DNA of 64,000 bases from Bryobacterales bacterium (lineage in GTDB: Bacteria > Acidobacteriota > Terriglobia > Bryobacterales > Bryobacteraceae). Position 1 is the first letter of the stretch. Each line of letters opens with the position of its first letter. The notes beneath the pieces are model-generated. The model was given only the letters and a program-made list of their open reading frames with translations, did no database searches and was not told the origin of the DNA. The stretch is from NCBI GenBank assembly GCA_020846745.1, contig JADLDI010000138.1:1-64000 (forward strand), written 5' to 3'. This document shows, one piece after another, positions 43,257-51,729 of the stretch. Position numbers and translations under genes: made by a program.

Positions 43257-45173
43257 TTACTGCGCGTGCACCTTGCTGACGGCGAGATCGGCGTTGCGGC
43301 CGTGGCAGACGGCGCAACTCTCACCGAGGGTGTTGATGTTTGCCTGCGCGTGGCTCCAGAACGGGGCGGATTCGCCATGGCAGCCCTGGCAGGCGTTAGT
43401 CACCGGAGGGGTTGGATTGATCTTCGCTTGCGGGTTGCGCACATCCGACAGACCAAGCGCCAACGGCAGCGACTGCGAATCGTTCACGTGGCACTGTGCG
43501 CAGTTGTTGAGGTTGCCCGGATACCGCGCCTCCGCGTGGAACCGGTGGATCATGGTGCTGAAATTGAAGCTTTCCGCCGGTGTCCCCGCCGTGAGCGTCG
43601 GGTTGTGGCAGAACGTGCACTGTTCGACCGTGTTGCGGTTGCCGCCGTGGAAGCCGATCGAGTAGTGGCACTGGTTGCACTTCGCAGTGGAGACGACCGT
43701 CCGGCGTGCGATGACCGGACCGCCGGCTGACGCATAGACGACCTTGTTCTGGCCCACATCACGAACGGTGCGGGCGCGCTCGGTGCCCGGCAGCAATACC
43801 GTGTTGCGATAGCCTTCAATACCAAACTGCCACGTGCCAGATGCATTGGCCGGCATCGCGGCGACGAACGTCCAGAAATAGCGGCCGTCGCCGGGACCAT
43901 CCGCCTTGAGCGCATCTTCGCGAACGTAGGACGTGATGTCGGCCGTGGGCCCGCCCATGTACAGCCGCAGGTTTGTCATATCGCTCGGCTTGACGGGGCG
44001 GTTGTATTTGTCCTTGACTGTGAAGGTGACCGTCGGATTCTTGCCCGGGCCCACATCTTCCACTTTTTCGATGGTGAACTTAATCTGATCGAGCAGGGAC
44101 GATTGGGTGGGCACCACGTGCGCCCCCTGAATCGAAACGTCGAAATCGTTTTCGCCGATGGGCGTATGGCAGTTGGCGCACTGGTTATCGCTCACCTGCG
44201 GCAGCGGGTGATTCTGACCGGTCGCGAAATTCACGTTGTCGTGGCACGAGCCGCAAGCCGCGCGCGAAGGAGCGGTATACCAATGATCCGCCTGAGTTGC
44301 GCCGGAAACCGCTTTGGATTCATGGCAGACAACGCACGCCTGACCCGGCGATGGATTCACAACAGTGGAATAGTCGCGGGTGCCGATCATGTAAGGCTTC
44401 TTCGCAACCACGCTCGGCAAAGACGCCCCCCGGTGAATCTTGTGGATCATCACCTTCATGTCCGTTGTGTTCAGGGTGGCCGCGTCGGGGGTTTGCGGCG
44501 TGTGGCACAGGTTGCAAAGCCCGACGCTGCGACGGTTCCCACCGTGGAAGTTCAACTGATCGTGGCACTTGTTGCAGGAACTGGTTCGCACCACATCGCG
44601 CACCTTGGTCACCGCGCCACCCGCCGGGACGAAGTTAAAGACAGTGTCGGCACGGCTGGTGCCCATGTCGAACTCCGTCAGATTGCGGGAGCCGTAAACG
44701 CCCAAGGTGTGGGTCGCCGCACGGTCCATCGTTTCCGGCGCCTTATTCGCAAAGGTGTAGATATATTCGCCGTCGCTCACTTTCTGCCATGTTCCGTTGC
44801 TTTCGCCGGTGGCCTGCGTGACCGTGTTCGATCCCGAAGTCCGGCTACGCGTGATGTACGACGTGTACTGTGTCCCATCGGCGGGGATCGTGCCGATCAG
44901 GAAACTCAATGCGATCGGGCCCGGCGTTGTGATGCCTTCCCGGTCAAGCGGCAGGTTCTTCGGATCCGCCACCCTAACCCACGCCCGGATAGTACCATCG
45001 GCGGCGATTTCGGCCTTGCTGACCGTTACCGCTAAACCCGGACGTACGAAGTTGATTTGATCGGGAGAGGCATAAAAAGCCTTCTCGGTAGGCTTGAAGG
45101 TGGAAGTGCCATCCGCCCCCATTGCGAGACCTAATAGCGCAGGAGCAAGTAGAACCAAAGAAGCTCGAGACAT
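43257..45173 (-). CDS. OmcA/MtrC-family decaheme c-type cytochrome
   Basis: 638 residues with exactly ten CxxCH haem sites: CNKCH, CNLCH, CVVCH, CGSCH, CANCH, CNQCH, CTFCH, CAQCH, CQGCH, CAVCH, in two pentahaem groups separated by a beta-rich domain, as in MtrC/OmcA. A signal peptide is present (LVLLAPALLGLAMG) but no lipobox Cys, so it may not be a lipoprotein. Such proteins carry electrons to external acceptors (metal oxides, humics) at the cell surface. No MtrA/MtrB-like conduit or other cytochrome is adjacent; it sits alone between asnB and a terminator. A 7-bp inverted repeat overlaps its start. Confidence 0.93.
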   Translation of the reverse strand: MSRASLVLLAPALLGLAMGADGTSTFKPTEKAFYASPDQINFVRPGLAVTVSKAEIAADGTIRAWVRVADPKNLPLDREGITTPGPIALSFLIGTIPADGTQYTSYITRSRTSGSNTVTQATGESNGTWQKVSDGEYIYTFANKAPETMDRAATHTLGVYGSRNLTEFDMGTSRADTVFNFVPAGGAVTKVRDVVRTSSCNKCHDQLNFHGGNRRSVGLCNLCHTPQTPDAATLNTTDMKVMIHKIHRGASLPSVVAKKPYMIGTRDYSTVVNPSPGQACVVCHESKAVSGATQADHWYTAPSRAACGSCHDNVNFATGQNHPLPQVSDNQCANCHTPIGENDFDVSIQGAHVVPTQSSLLDQIKFTIEKVEDVGPGKNPTVTFTVKDKYNRPVKPSDMTNLRLYMGGPTADITSYVREDALKADGPGDGRYFWTFVAAMPANASGTWQFGIEGYRNTVLLPGTERARTVRDVGQNKVVYASAGGPVIARRTVVSTAKCNQCHYSIGFHGGNRNTVEQCTFCHNPTLTAGTPAESFNFSTMIHRFHAEARYPGNLNNCAQCHVNDSQSLPLALGLSDVRNPQAKINPTPPVTNACQGCHGESAPFWSHAQANINTLGESCAVCHGRNADLAVSKVHAQ

Positions 45174-45199
45174 AAACTCTTAACCTTGACGGGAGTTTA
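45173..45199. promoter_or_regulatory. Inverted repeat over the decaheme cytochrome start
   Basis: TAAACTC (45173-45179) and GAGTTTA (45193-45199) are perfectly complementary with 13 bases between. The left arm overlaps the first base of the start codon and the leader, so it could be an operator or an mRNA hairpin that hides the ribosome binding site. Inference from position only. Confidence 0.35.
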
Positions 45200-45257
45200 G
45201 CATACTAAGATCTGTTATTCAATCGGCGAGTGGCGGAAAACTAACGAGGAATTTCCA

Positions 45258-47147
45258 TCAGGCCTGTTGCAGCTCGCCAGACGACATGGCCACGGCCGGT
45301 TCGCCCAGGTAGCGAGTCCGCCACAGCAGAAAGGTCAATAGACCCCAAAGCTGGTAGCCATAGTTGGCCCGGCGCGCCAAGTGAGCGGACAACATGCCCG
45401 AAACAGCCGGCCAAGCCAGCGGCGTGTCCTTGATGGAGGTTTCGTTAATGGTGTCGAGCAGCAACGGCTTCAAATGCGTGCGGAACCAGTGGTGGGCCGG
45501 AATGTCGAACCCCTGTTTCGACCGGCACAGGACAACGTTCGGCAGCTTATCCCGCATGAGGCCGCGCAGCAAGAACTTCAGTTGGCGCCCGCGAATCTTC
45601 ATATCCTCCGGCAGCGTGGCCGCAAACTCCACGATCCGGTGATCGAGGAACGGCGGCCGCACCTCGAGCGAGTGCGCCATCGACATCCGATCACATTTAT
45701 ATAGGATGTCTTCGGGCAGATAGAGCAGTTGGTCCAGGTAGAGGAACCGCTGCACCCCTTCCAGATCCGGCAGCGGTGGACAAAACTGAGAGGGGGAAAT
45801 TCCGACACCCTGGGGTAGAAGTTCCCGGCACTGGGCCGCCGAGCACGATCCGTTCCAAAACAGGTGAGCGGCGGTGGGCGGAAGCAATGAACCTTCCAAG
45901 AACCGCTTCAGCTTGTATTCGAAGCTGACCTTATCGTTCGAAATGGGGAGCAGGTGCGCCAACCCCAAGGCGAGCCGCCGTAGGGGCGCAGGTACATACC
46001 GCGCATATCCGGCGTACCGGTCTGCCAGGTAGGTCGCATATCCGCCGAACAACTCGTCGGCTCCTTCACCCGAGAGCGCGACGGTTACGTGGCGCCGTGT
46101 CATCTCCGACAGGAAATACACCGGCAATGCGCCAGCGTCCGCCGAGGGTTCGTCGGAAAAGTGAGCGATGCGCTGGATGGCGTCGGGCAAGTTCTTCTCC
46201 GGCGACAAGTCCAGTTCGTGGTGATCGGTGCCGTACACCTTCGCGACTGTCTGGAAAAACGGCGTTTCATCGAACGAGCGGCCGCGGAACGAGACAGAGA
46301 ATGTCTTCAGTTTGCCGGGGAAGTGCTTGGAAGCGTAGTGGGTGATGGTTGAGGAGTCGAGTCCGCCGGAAAGCCAAACGCCGAGAGGGACGTCGGATAC
46401 GAGGTGTTCCCGGACCGAACGGTCAAGAAGAAAATCCAACTCTTCTTTGGCTTCGGTAAGCGGCCGCGGTTGCGGGTTGAACCGCAACTGCCAGTAGCGG
46501 TTCTGACGGATCTCGCCCTCACACCATTCCAACCACGAACCCGGCGCCAGCTTCGTAATCCCCGAGATCATCGTGTACGGCTGCGGAATGTAGTTGAGCG
46601 CCAGGAAGGACGATAAACCTTTGAGGTCCAGTTGGCGCGGCACGTCCGGGTGGACCAGGATGCTTTTGAGTTCCGACCCGAAATGCAGGTCGCGCCCGCG
46701 CCGGCATATATAAAGAGGTTTGATTCCGACCCGGTCCCGCGCCAGCACCAGCCGCCGCGACGGTTCGTGCCAGATCGCAACCGCGAACATGCCATTCAGG
46801 CGTGCGAAACAGCCGCTGCCCCATTCAAGCCACGCATGCAGGACAACTTCGGTATCGCAATGCGAGTGGAACCGGTGACCGTGTTGCTCGAGGTCGCGCC
46901 GTAATTCCAGGAAATTGTAGATCTCGCCGTTAAAGCAGATGACCGTGGAGCCATCGTCAGACCGGATCGGCTGGTCGCCTCCGGAGAGATCGAGGATCTT
47001 CAGGCGGACGGCGGCCAGCGACACACTTGTGGCGCTATGAACACCCTGTTGATCGGGTCCGCGATGCCTGATCGCTGCCGCGGCACGACGGATGATTTCC
47101 GGGGCTGGACGGCCACTAAGATGCGTGAACCCGGCGATACCACACAA
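45258..47147 (-). CDS. asnB: Asparagine synthase (glutamine-hydrolysing)
   Basis: 629 residues from TTG 47147. This start is preferred over a TTG five codons upstream because it gives Met-Cys-Gly-Ile-Ala-Gly-Phe; the N-terminal Cys freed by Met removal is the catalytic nucleophile of class II amidotransferases, and GAGG lies about 8 bases upstream. RHRGPDQQGV, CFNGEIYNFLELR and the PP-loop GVWLSGGLDSSTI are intact. It may make asparagine or, given the PIG-L deacetylase and glycosyltransferase genes next on the same strand, amidate a surface polysaccharide. Confidence 0.93.
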   Translation of the reverse strand: MCGIAGFTHLSGRPAPEIIRRAAAAIRHRGPDQQGVHSATSVSLAAVRLKILDLSGGDQPIRSDDGSTVICFNGEIYNFLELRRDLEQHGHRFHSHCDTEVVLHAWLEWGSGCFARLNGMFAVAIWHEPSRRLVLARDRVGIKPLYICRRGRDLHFGSELKSILVHPDVPRQLDLKGLSSFLALNYIPQPYTMISGITKLAPGSWLEWCEGEIRQNRYWQLRFNPQPRPLTEAKEELDFLLDRSVREHLVSDVPLGVWLSGGLDSSTITHYASKHFPGKLKTFSVSFRGRSFDETPFFQTVAKVYGTDHHELDLSPEKNLPDAIQRIAHFSDEPSADAGALPVYFLSEMTRRHVTVALSGEGADELFGGYATYLADRYAGYARYVPAPLRRLALGLAHLLPISNDKVSFEYKLKRFLEGSLLPPTAAHLFWNGSCSAAQCRELLPQGVGISPSQFCPPLPDLEGVQRFLYLDQLLYLPEDILYKCDRMSMAHSLEVRPPFLDHRIVEFAATLPEDMKIRGRQLKFLLRGLMRDKLPNVVLCRSKQGFDIPAHHWFRTHLKPLLLDTINETSIKDTPLAWPAVSGMLSAHLARRANYGYQLWGLLTFLLWRTRYLGEPAVAMSSGELQQA

Positions 47148-47201
47148 AGGAAAGTCCCTCAACCCGTTACTAACGACGGAATTGAGGTCAGGATAGCACT
47201 T

Positions 47202-47534
47202 TTAGAGGATGGCCAGCACTCCCTTGCGGTGCTTGTGCTTCTCCTCGTAAGAACGGATGCGGCGCTTATCGGACGCATTCAGGTCCTGCACCTTCGACTT
47301 GATCTGCGGAATCGTCAGGTGCTGATAGTTTTCGATGGGCAGATTACGGTCCGGCGACTGGCCTTTGCGGTCCTTGTCCTTCTCGCCCTTCGTTTCGCCG
47401 TACTGTGCGCGCTGCTTGTTGACGATTCGCGCGGCCACCTCCTCTTCACGGCCGGGGTACCGATGTTCCTTCCTGAAACCGGACTTCAGCTTTTCGTATT
47501 CACGTTCGCGTTTTGGACTTGCGCCACGGGGCAT
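47202..47534 (-). CDS. Small basic conserved protein ('plasmid stabilization'-type annotation)
   Basis: 110 residues, very rich in Lys/Arg/Glu: MPRGASPKREREYEKLKSGF, GREEEVAARIVNKQRAQYGE and KDRKGQSPDRNLPIENYQHL. I know this as a short, widespread chromosomal protein often labelled plasmid stabilization protein or ChaB/Rho-N-like, with no established function. The NLPIENYQHLTIPQIKSK part resembles a small Rho N-terminal-like helical domain, suggesting nucleic-acid binding. It lies between asnB and the deacetylase gene on the same strand. Confidence 0.8.
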   Translation of the reverse strand: MPRGASPKREREYEKLKSGFRKEHRYPGREEEVAARIVNKQRAQYGETKGEKDKDRKGQSPDRNLPIENYQHLTIPQIKSKVQDLNASDKRRIRSYEEKHKHRKGVLAIL

Positions 47535-47578
47535 TCAATGAACCTCCTGCCCCGTAGACAAGAGCAACGGCGAAGCTA

Positions 47579-48547
47579 TTACAAAAGCTGCGCGTGTTGC
47601 CGGACAAAGGCCTCAACCTGCGACTCGTCAGGCGCGATGTGATGGAAGTATTCGGCGTACTGCAATCCGTACGGCTTGGCCCGGCTGCGATCGCGCGCCA
47701 GCGCGAAATATTTCGTGTAGTTCCGGTTGGCCGTCTCGTCGTCGTTGCCGAGGATGGCCAGTTTCTTGCCCTGGGCGGCGAGCTTTCGGCGCAGTTCCGC
47801 CCCGTTATTGCCGGCCGGACCCTGCGTCACGTTCGCGACGTTGGCATGCACTTTCTGATCGATGTAGCCAGAGATGTCAACCACGCGGTTCACGAGTTGC
47901 GGTCCACGGGCGTAGTAATACTTCTCCCGCGGACCGTGCGGCTTCAGACCGGCTTTGAAATGCTCCGGATAGTCCCACTCCGAGTTCGCCATCCAACAGG
48001 CCGACTCAACTGCACGCGCCGTAATGTAGTGGTCCGGGTTGCGTTCATAGAGCGCGGAAGGGTCGTAAACGAACACCGTGTCCACCTTGTAGAGGCGGAA
48101 CAGGAATACCAGCCGTGCGCGGATCTCGATCAACGGCCAGGCATCCATGTTGTGATTCGGATAGTTCAGGAAGATGGCTTCTTTGAGCTTCAACCGCCGC
48201 GCCACTTCCTTGGTGTCGTTTTCGTTCTTGAGGACGATGTCGCCGATGGAGGACCCGCTGCCCGCCATCGAGTCATTCGACATCGTGATGAGGATGCCTT
48301 CGTAGCCTTCGTCAATCAGCTTCAGAATGGTGCCGCCCGCGAAAATCGGAATGTCGTCGCAATGCGGCTGAATCGCCGCCAGCACTTTGCCCTTGTGCGG
48401 TTGGCCGCTCTGCTTGCGCTCCACTACGGGCTTAACGGTATAGGAGATTGATCCGGTTCCTCCCGCTTCGGCCTCCTGGTCGAACTCAGGGGTGTTTTGC
48501 AGCAGGTTCATCGAAACAGATGAGCCGAGGAAATGACGACGGTCCAT
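47579..48547 (-). CDS. PIG-L/LmbE-family deacetylase, probably exported
   Basis: 322 residues. The zinc site of the family is visible as AAIQPHCDDIPIFAGGT (His-x-Asp-Asp) and RNPDHYITARAVESACW. The start MDRRHFLGSSVSM resembles a Tat-type leader but the hydrophobic part is weak, so export is uncertain. Family members remove N-acetyl groups from GlcNAc-type sugars. With the adjacent GT4 gene it may act on a glycoconjugate. Confidence 0.85.
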   Translation of the reverse strand: MDRRHFLGSSVSMNLLQNTPEFDQEAEAGGTGSISYTVKPVVERKQSGQPHKGKVLAAIQPHCDDIPIFAGGTILKLIDEGYEGILITMSNDSMAGSGSSIGDIVLKNENDTKEVARRLKLKEAIFLNYPNHNMDAWPLIEIRARLVFLFRLYKVDTVFVYDPSALYERNPDHYITARAVESACWMANSEWDYPEHFKAGLKPHGPREKYYYARGPQLVNRVVDISGYIDQKVHANVANVTQGPAGNNGAELRRKLAAQGKKLAILGNDDETANRNYTKYFALARDRSRAKPYGLQYAEYFHHIAPDESQVEAFVRQHAQLL

Positions 48548-48574
48548 CTGGATATTCTAGTTTGCACGAGAGGC

Positions 48575-49573
48575 TCAAAGGTGCAGGACAGCCTTCAGTT
48601 CTGCTGAGAGCGCATCAATGGAATACGAGCGAGCGGCGAGTTCGCGCGCGTTGCGTGCCATGGCGAGGCGGAGATCCGGGCGGTCGAGCAGCAGGCGAAT
48701 GTACCGCGCGTATTCGTCCGCATCGTTACAGGCAAACCCGGTGTGCCCGTGTGCGAGGTATTCGCGCATTCCTCCGCTGTTGTTGACGATCACTGGGAGA
48801 CCGCACGCCATGGCTTCGATCATGGCGATACAGGCAGTTTCCTCCCAGTGCGGTGCATGCGAGTAAACCCATAAGTCCAGTTGCTGCAGAAACTGCGCCG
48901 GGTCGACGGAATCTTCAGCTAACGTTTCGAGGTGCCTATCAGAAGCGTCTCCGGCTATGTTCTGAGCGCCGAGCATCCGCATCACGACATCGTGCGTCTC
49001 GGCCAATTGCTGTAGGAGCGGCGAGTGTAGCCCGGAGAACTTCTCCGGAGCATCGCGACTGTGCCGGCCGAGGACCCACGGTCTTGCTGTCGATGTGCGG
49101 CTTGCCGGGCGGAAACGATCGCAATCCACTGCGCAGCGAACAACTTCAACCCGTTCCGCTAAAGGCCACAACCGCCGGGTCTCCACAGCCTGATCCCACG
49201 AGACGTACCAGAGAGCATTCGCTCGGCCACTGAACGGGTGGAGCAATCGTTCGAGCGGTTCGCACCAATAGAGCGCGGGAGCCAAAATGACCATTGCCCC
49301 CGATAGCGCGAGTTGTGCGGCAGCATTCGCTGTTGCCCGTTCCCATAGCCCCACCACAATATGTAAGTCCGCCCAGCGACCTTCGCCTTGGTTATAACTA
49401 ATCAGGTCGATGTCCGCGTTCCGCAGCGTAGCCACAACGGCCGGTAAGACGTGTTCAGACACACTGGCCATGCGAACGGTGACGGGTAAACGCGCCAAGG
49501 CCCGGACGAGAGTTATGGCCTGCTGAACCGACCCATTACCACTGCCGCAGGCGGCGATCACCTCAATACGCAT
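48575..49573 (-). CDS. Glycosyltransferase family 4
   Basis: 332 residues. The C-terminal GT-B half has the nucleotide-sugar signature SHAPHWEETACIAMIEAMAC followed by GLPVIVNNSGGMREYLAHG and a DDADEY-like acidic site; DRPDLRLAMARNARELAARS closes the domain. The N-terminal half (IEVIAACGSGNGSVQQAITL) is the acceptor domain. Cytoplasmic, retaining-type mechanism expected; sugar and acceptor unknown. Same strand and 27 bases from the PIG-L gene; the gene upstream (49589-50182) is 15 bases away. Confidence 0.88.
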   Translation of the reverse strand: MRIEVIAACGSGNGSVQQAITLVRALARLPVTVRMASVSEHVLPAVVATLRNADIDLISYNQGEGRWADLHIVVGLWERATANAAAQLALSGAMVILAPALYWCEPLERLLHPFSGRANALWYVSWDQAVETRRLWPLAERVEVVRCAVDCDRFRPASRTSTARPWVLGRHSRDAPEKFSGLHSPLLQQLAETHDVVMRMLGAQNIAGDASDRHLETLAEDSVDPAQFLQQLDLWVYSHAPHWEETACIAMIEAMACGLPVIVNNSGGMREYLAHGHTGFACNDADEYARYIRLLLDRPDLRLAMARNARELAARSYSIDALSAELKAVLHL

Positions 49574-49588
49574 CGAGGCGCCCTAAAC

Positions 49589-50182
49589 CTAAGCCCCGGC
49601 CGACTGTGAGCGGTCGGCTTTGGCACGGCTTCGTGGCATGGCCGCCCATCGCTCGCAAACTGATTGCAGACTTAACATGCCGGCCGCAGAGTTCCGTAGC
49701 TCCATCAGGTCTTCCAGGACTGTCTCGAAATTCAGTCCGGCTGTTTTGACTCCGCTCTGCTCAAGCAATCCGGGCAAGATACGATATGCAACCCATAACC
49801 GGGCCGCCTCCCACGTGCCAATATTTGCGCCCCGCTTCTCCGATTCCACCCATTTCAGCCGCAAGAGATCCCGCACTTGGTCCGTCGTCTCCTGCGGAGG
49901 AAGAACGTAGCCAAGTGCTTTGAGCCGGCTCACACTGTCGCCATCATCGGTTCCGCTCAAAGACTCCGGGCGCTTGCAAAGATACATAACCATGCGGCCG
50001 TAGCCGTATTCTTCCAGCTGAAACCAACTCCACCCACAGCCGGCCAGATGATCATCCCAATCGGGGTGCGGCATCCGGCTCTCGTTATAGATTGCGTATT
50101 CCCAGCGTTGATGAGGCCCCGTTTTGGGGCGGCGAAGGCGCAACCTGGCGCTGCTGATCCGTGCAGAGGGGACCTCGATCAC
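49589..50182 (-). CDS. Hypothetical protein next to the TIR/nSTAND genes
   Basis: 197 residues from GTG 50182. Part of the N-terminal half, QRWEYAIYNE ... WDDHLAGCGWSWFQLEEYGY ... VMYLCKRP, resembles the DUF4177-type pattern (WEY...L...GW...YxxKRP). The rest is helical and unrecognised. The frame is open far upstream of 50182 without a start codon, and GGGAG directly abuts the GTG, so the true start or an upstream frameshift is unclear. It lies 98 bases after the TIR-FGE gene on the same strand and may be a fourth component of that set, or belong with the glycosyltransferase that follows. Confidence 0.55.
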   Translation of the reverse strand: MIEVPSARISSARLRLRRPKTGPHQRWEYAIYNESRMPHPDWDDHLAGCGWSWFQLEEYGYGRMVMYLCKRPESLSGTDDGDSVSRLKALGYVLPPQETTDQVRDLLRLKWVESEKRGANIGTWEAARLWVAYRILPGLLEQSGVKTAGLNFETVLEDLMELRNSAAGMLSLQSVCERWAAMPRSRAKADRSQSAGA

Positions 50183-50280
50183 CTCCCACCGTCCTGCCCC
50201 AACGGAACAAGCGGAGTTGCGGAATAGAGCGCCGCGGTATGTTCTTTCATATCGTAGTTGTTGCCCATACGAAAACCCCG

Positions 50281-51720
50281 TTACAGCATATCGCGTGCGC
50301 TGACGCCCCAGCGCGCGTTTGATAGAAGCCGCGCAAACAATGCATCAGTCAGTCGCAAACAAGGCCGAAGCCCCCAGTTACTTGAGGCTAAACTCGGCCC
50401 GGTGGAGAAACGGTTGGCGATACGGCAGTTGGTTTCGACATCGAACCACGACCCGCCTTTGAGAACCCGGCTATCGCCGATGATCGGCCCCGCGGGATCT
50501 GCAGTAACCTCCCCGGCTAACTCATGTCCGGCGTCGGGCCACGACAACGCGAACCAGTCAGAACACCACTCATAAACATTGCCGGTCATGTCGAAAAGGC
50601 CCAGCCCGTTCGGCCCATAAGTTCCGACGGCGGAGGTATCTTCGCCTTCGACGTTCGCCAGCGAGCGATCGTAGATTTCGCCAAAGCTCCACCGTGTCGA
50701 CCTGCCACCGCCCGCCGCGTACTCCCATTGCGCTTCCGACGGCAGATCGAAACTCAGTCCAGTTCGCGCCGAAAGCCAGTCACAGTAACTCCGTGCATCG
50801 TACCAGCTCACCTGCACAACGGGATGGTTGATTCTGTCCTTAATGGAAGATTGCGGACCGAGCGGGTGCAGCCAGTCCGCGCCATCGACAAACCGCCACT
50901 CGCCGTCTGACCAATGAAGGCCGGCGCCATTCTTTTCGGCAGTTGTGAAATAAGCCGCATCCTTGGCGAACTCGGAGAACTCGAGATTAGTTACAGGCGT
51001 CGTGGCGAGAAAGTAAGAAGACACTGCCACCTTGTGCCGCGGCCGCTCATGCTCGTAACCATCGTCCGATCCCATCAGGAAAGTGCCTCGCCGCACGAAT
51101 GTGTAATGCCGGTTCGCGATAAGTATCGACCGGCCGGGGATCAGAACATGGGGCTGCTGCCCGTGACCCGGCTGCCCCAATTCCTGCGGCGATAGGCGGA
51201 TAAGATTTTCAACGTCAGCGGAACGCCGCTTGTCCAGCACGAGCGTCTGCCGCTCGACGGTAGGTTCGCCCTTACTCCGCAGGATTCCTGCAATCTCTTC
51301 AGTGATTTGCGTTAGGTCAGTATCTATCTGACTGTCGCTCCCCACCGATAGTGGACGCCCATCCCGGGGACGGGCCTGTAGGCGGGCGAGCCACCCCACT
51401 TCATTCCACGTGCAAGGCTTGGCGATCACAGGAACGATTGTCAACCCGAACTCGGCGGCGCGCCGCAGCAGCCTGGGCACTTCTTCCCGGTTGATGAAGT
51501 CCGACGTCAGGAATTCAGCACTAATCACCAAAACCGCTACGCTGGCTCGCTCGATCGCGGTTTCAATCTCCTTGTACCAGTCCCCACCCGCTCCAATCCG
51601 CGTATCAACCCAAAGGTCTAGCTGCTCTTGTTTCTGAAGGACACGAAGGTGAGTTACCAATCTCGCGGTCAAGTCTTTGTCGCGATGGCTATAGCTCACA
51701 AAGACTGTCGGCGAACCCAT
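50281..51720 (-). CDS. TIR domain - FGE-sulfatase fusion protein
   Basis: 479 residues. TIR domain at about 4-140: TVFVSYSHRDKD, LWVDTRIGAGGDW and SAEFLTSDFINREEV, with Glu79 in the position of the NAD-cleaving glutamate. A linker follows, then a formylglycine-generating-enzyme-like (SUMF1/EgtB-type) domain at about 205-460: RRGTFLMGSDDGYEHERPRH, VSWYDARSYCDWLSA, FDLPSEAQWEYAAGGG, GLFDMTGNVYEWCSDWF and RVLKGGSWFDVE. In conflict systems such C-type-lectin-like FGE domains are thought to bind ligands or invader factors rather than modify sulfatases. It begins 9 bases after the nSTAND gene. Confidence 0.9.
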   Translation of the reverse strand: MGSPTVFVSYSHRDKDLTARLVTHLRVLQKQEQLDLWVDTRIGAGGDWYKEIETAIERASVAVLVISAEFLTSDFINREEVPRLLRRAAEFGLTIVPVIAKPCTWNEVGWLARLQARPRDGRPLSVGSDSQIDTDLTQITEEIAGILRSKGEPTVERQTLVLDKRRSADVENLIRLSPQELGQPGHGQQPHVLIPGRSILIANRHYTFVRRGTFLMGSDDGYEHERPRHKVAVSSYFLATTPVTNLEFSEFAKDAAYFTTAEKNGAGLHWSDGEWRFVDGADWLHPLGPQSSIKDRINHPVVQVSWYDARSYCDWLSARTGLSFDLPSEAQWEYAAGGGRSTRWSFGEIYDRSLANVEGEDTSAVGTYGPNGLGLFDMTGNVYEWCSDWFALSWPDAGHELAGEVTADPAGPIIGDSRVLKGGSWFDVETNCRIANRFSTGPSLASSNWGLRPCLRLTDALFARLLSNARWGVSARDML

Positions 51721-51729
51721 AGTTGAAAT

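Noticed and set aside
47202..47534. Evidence that the window is a plasmid
   Set aside because: The small basic protein is often called plasmid stabilization protein, but its family is chromosomal, and carAB, pyrE, nadK and xerD here are core chromosomal genes.
47579..49573. Bacillithiol pathway (BshA glycosyltransferase plus BshB deacetylase)
   Set aside because: The deacetylase is too long and carries a possible export leader, no bshC is nearby, and the GT4 protein has no specific BshA signature that I can see.
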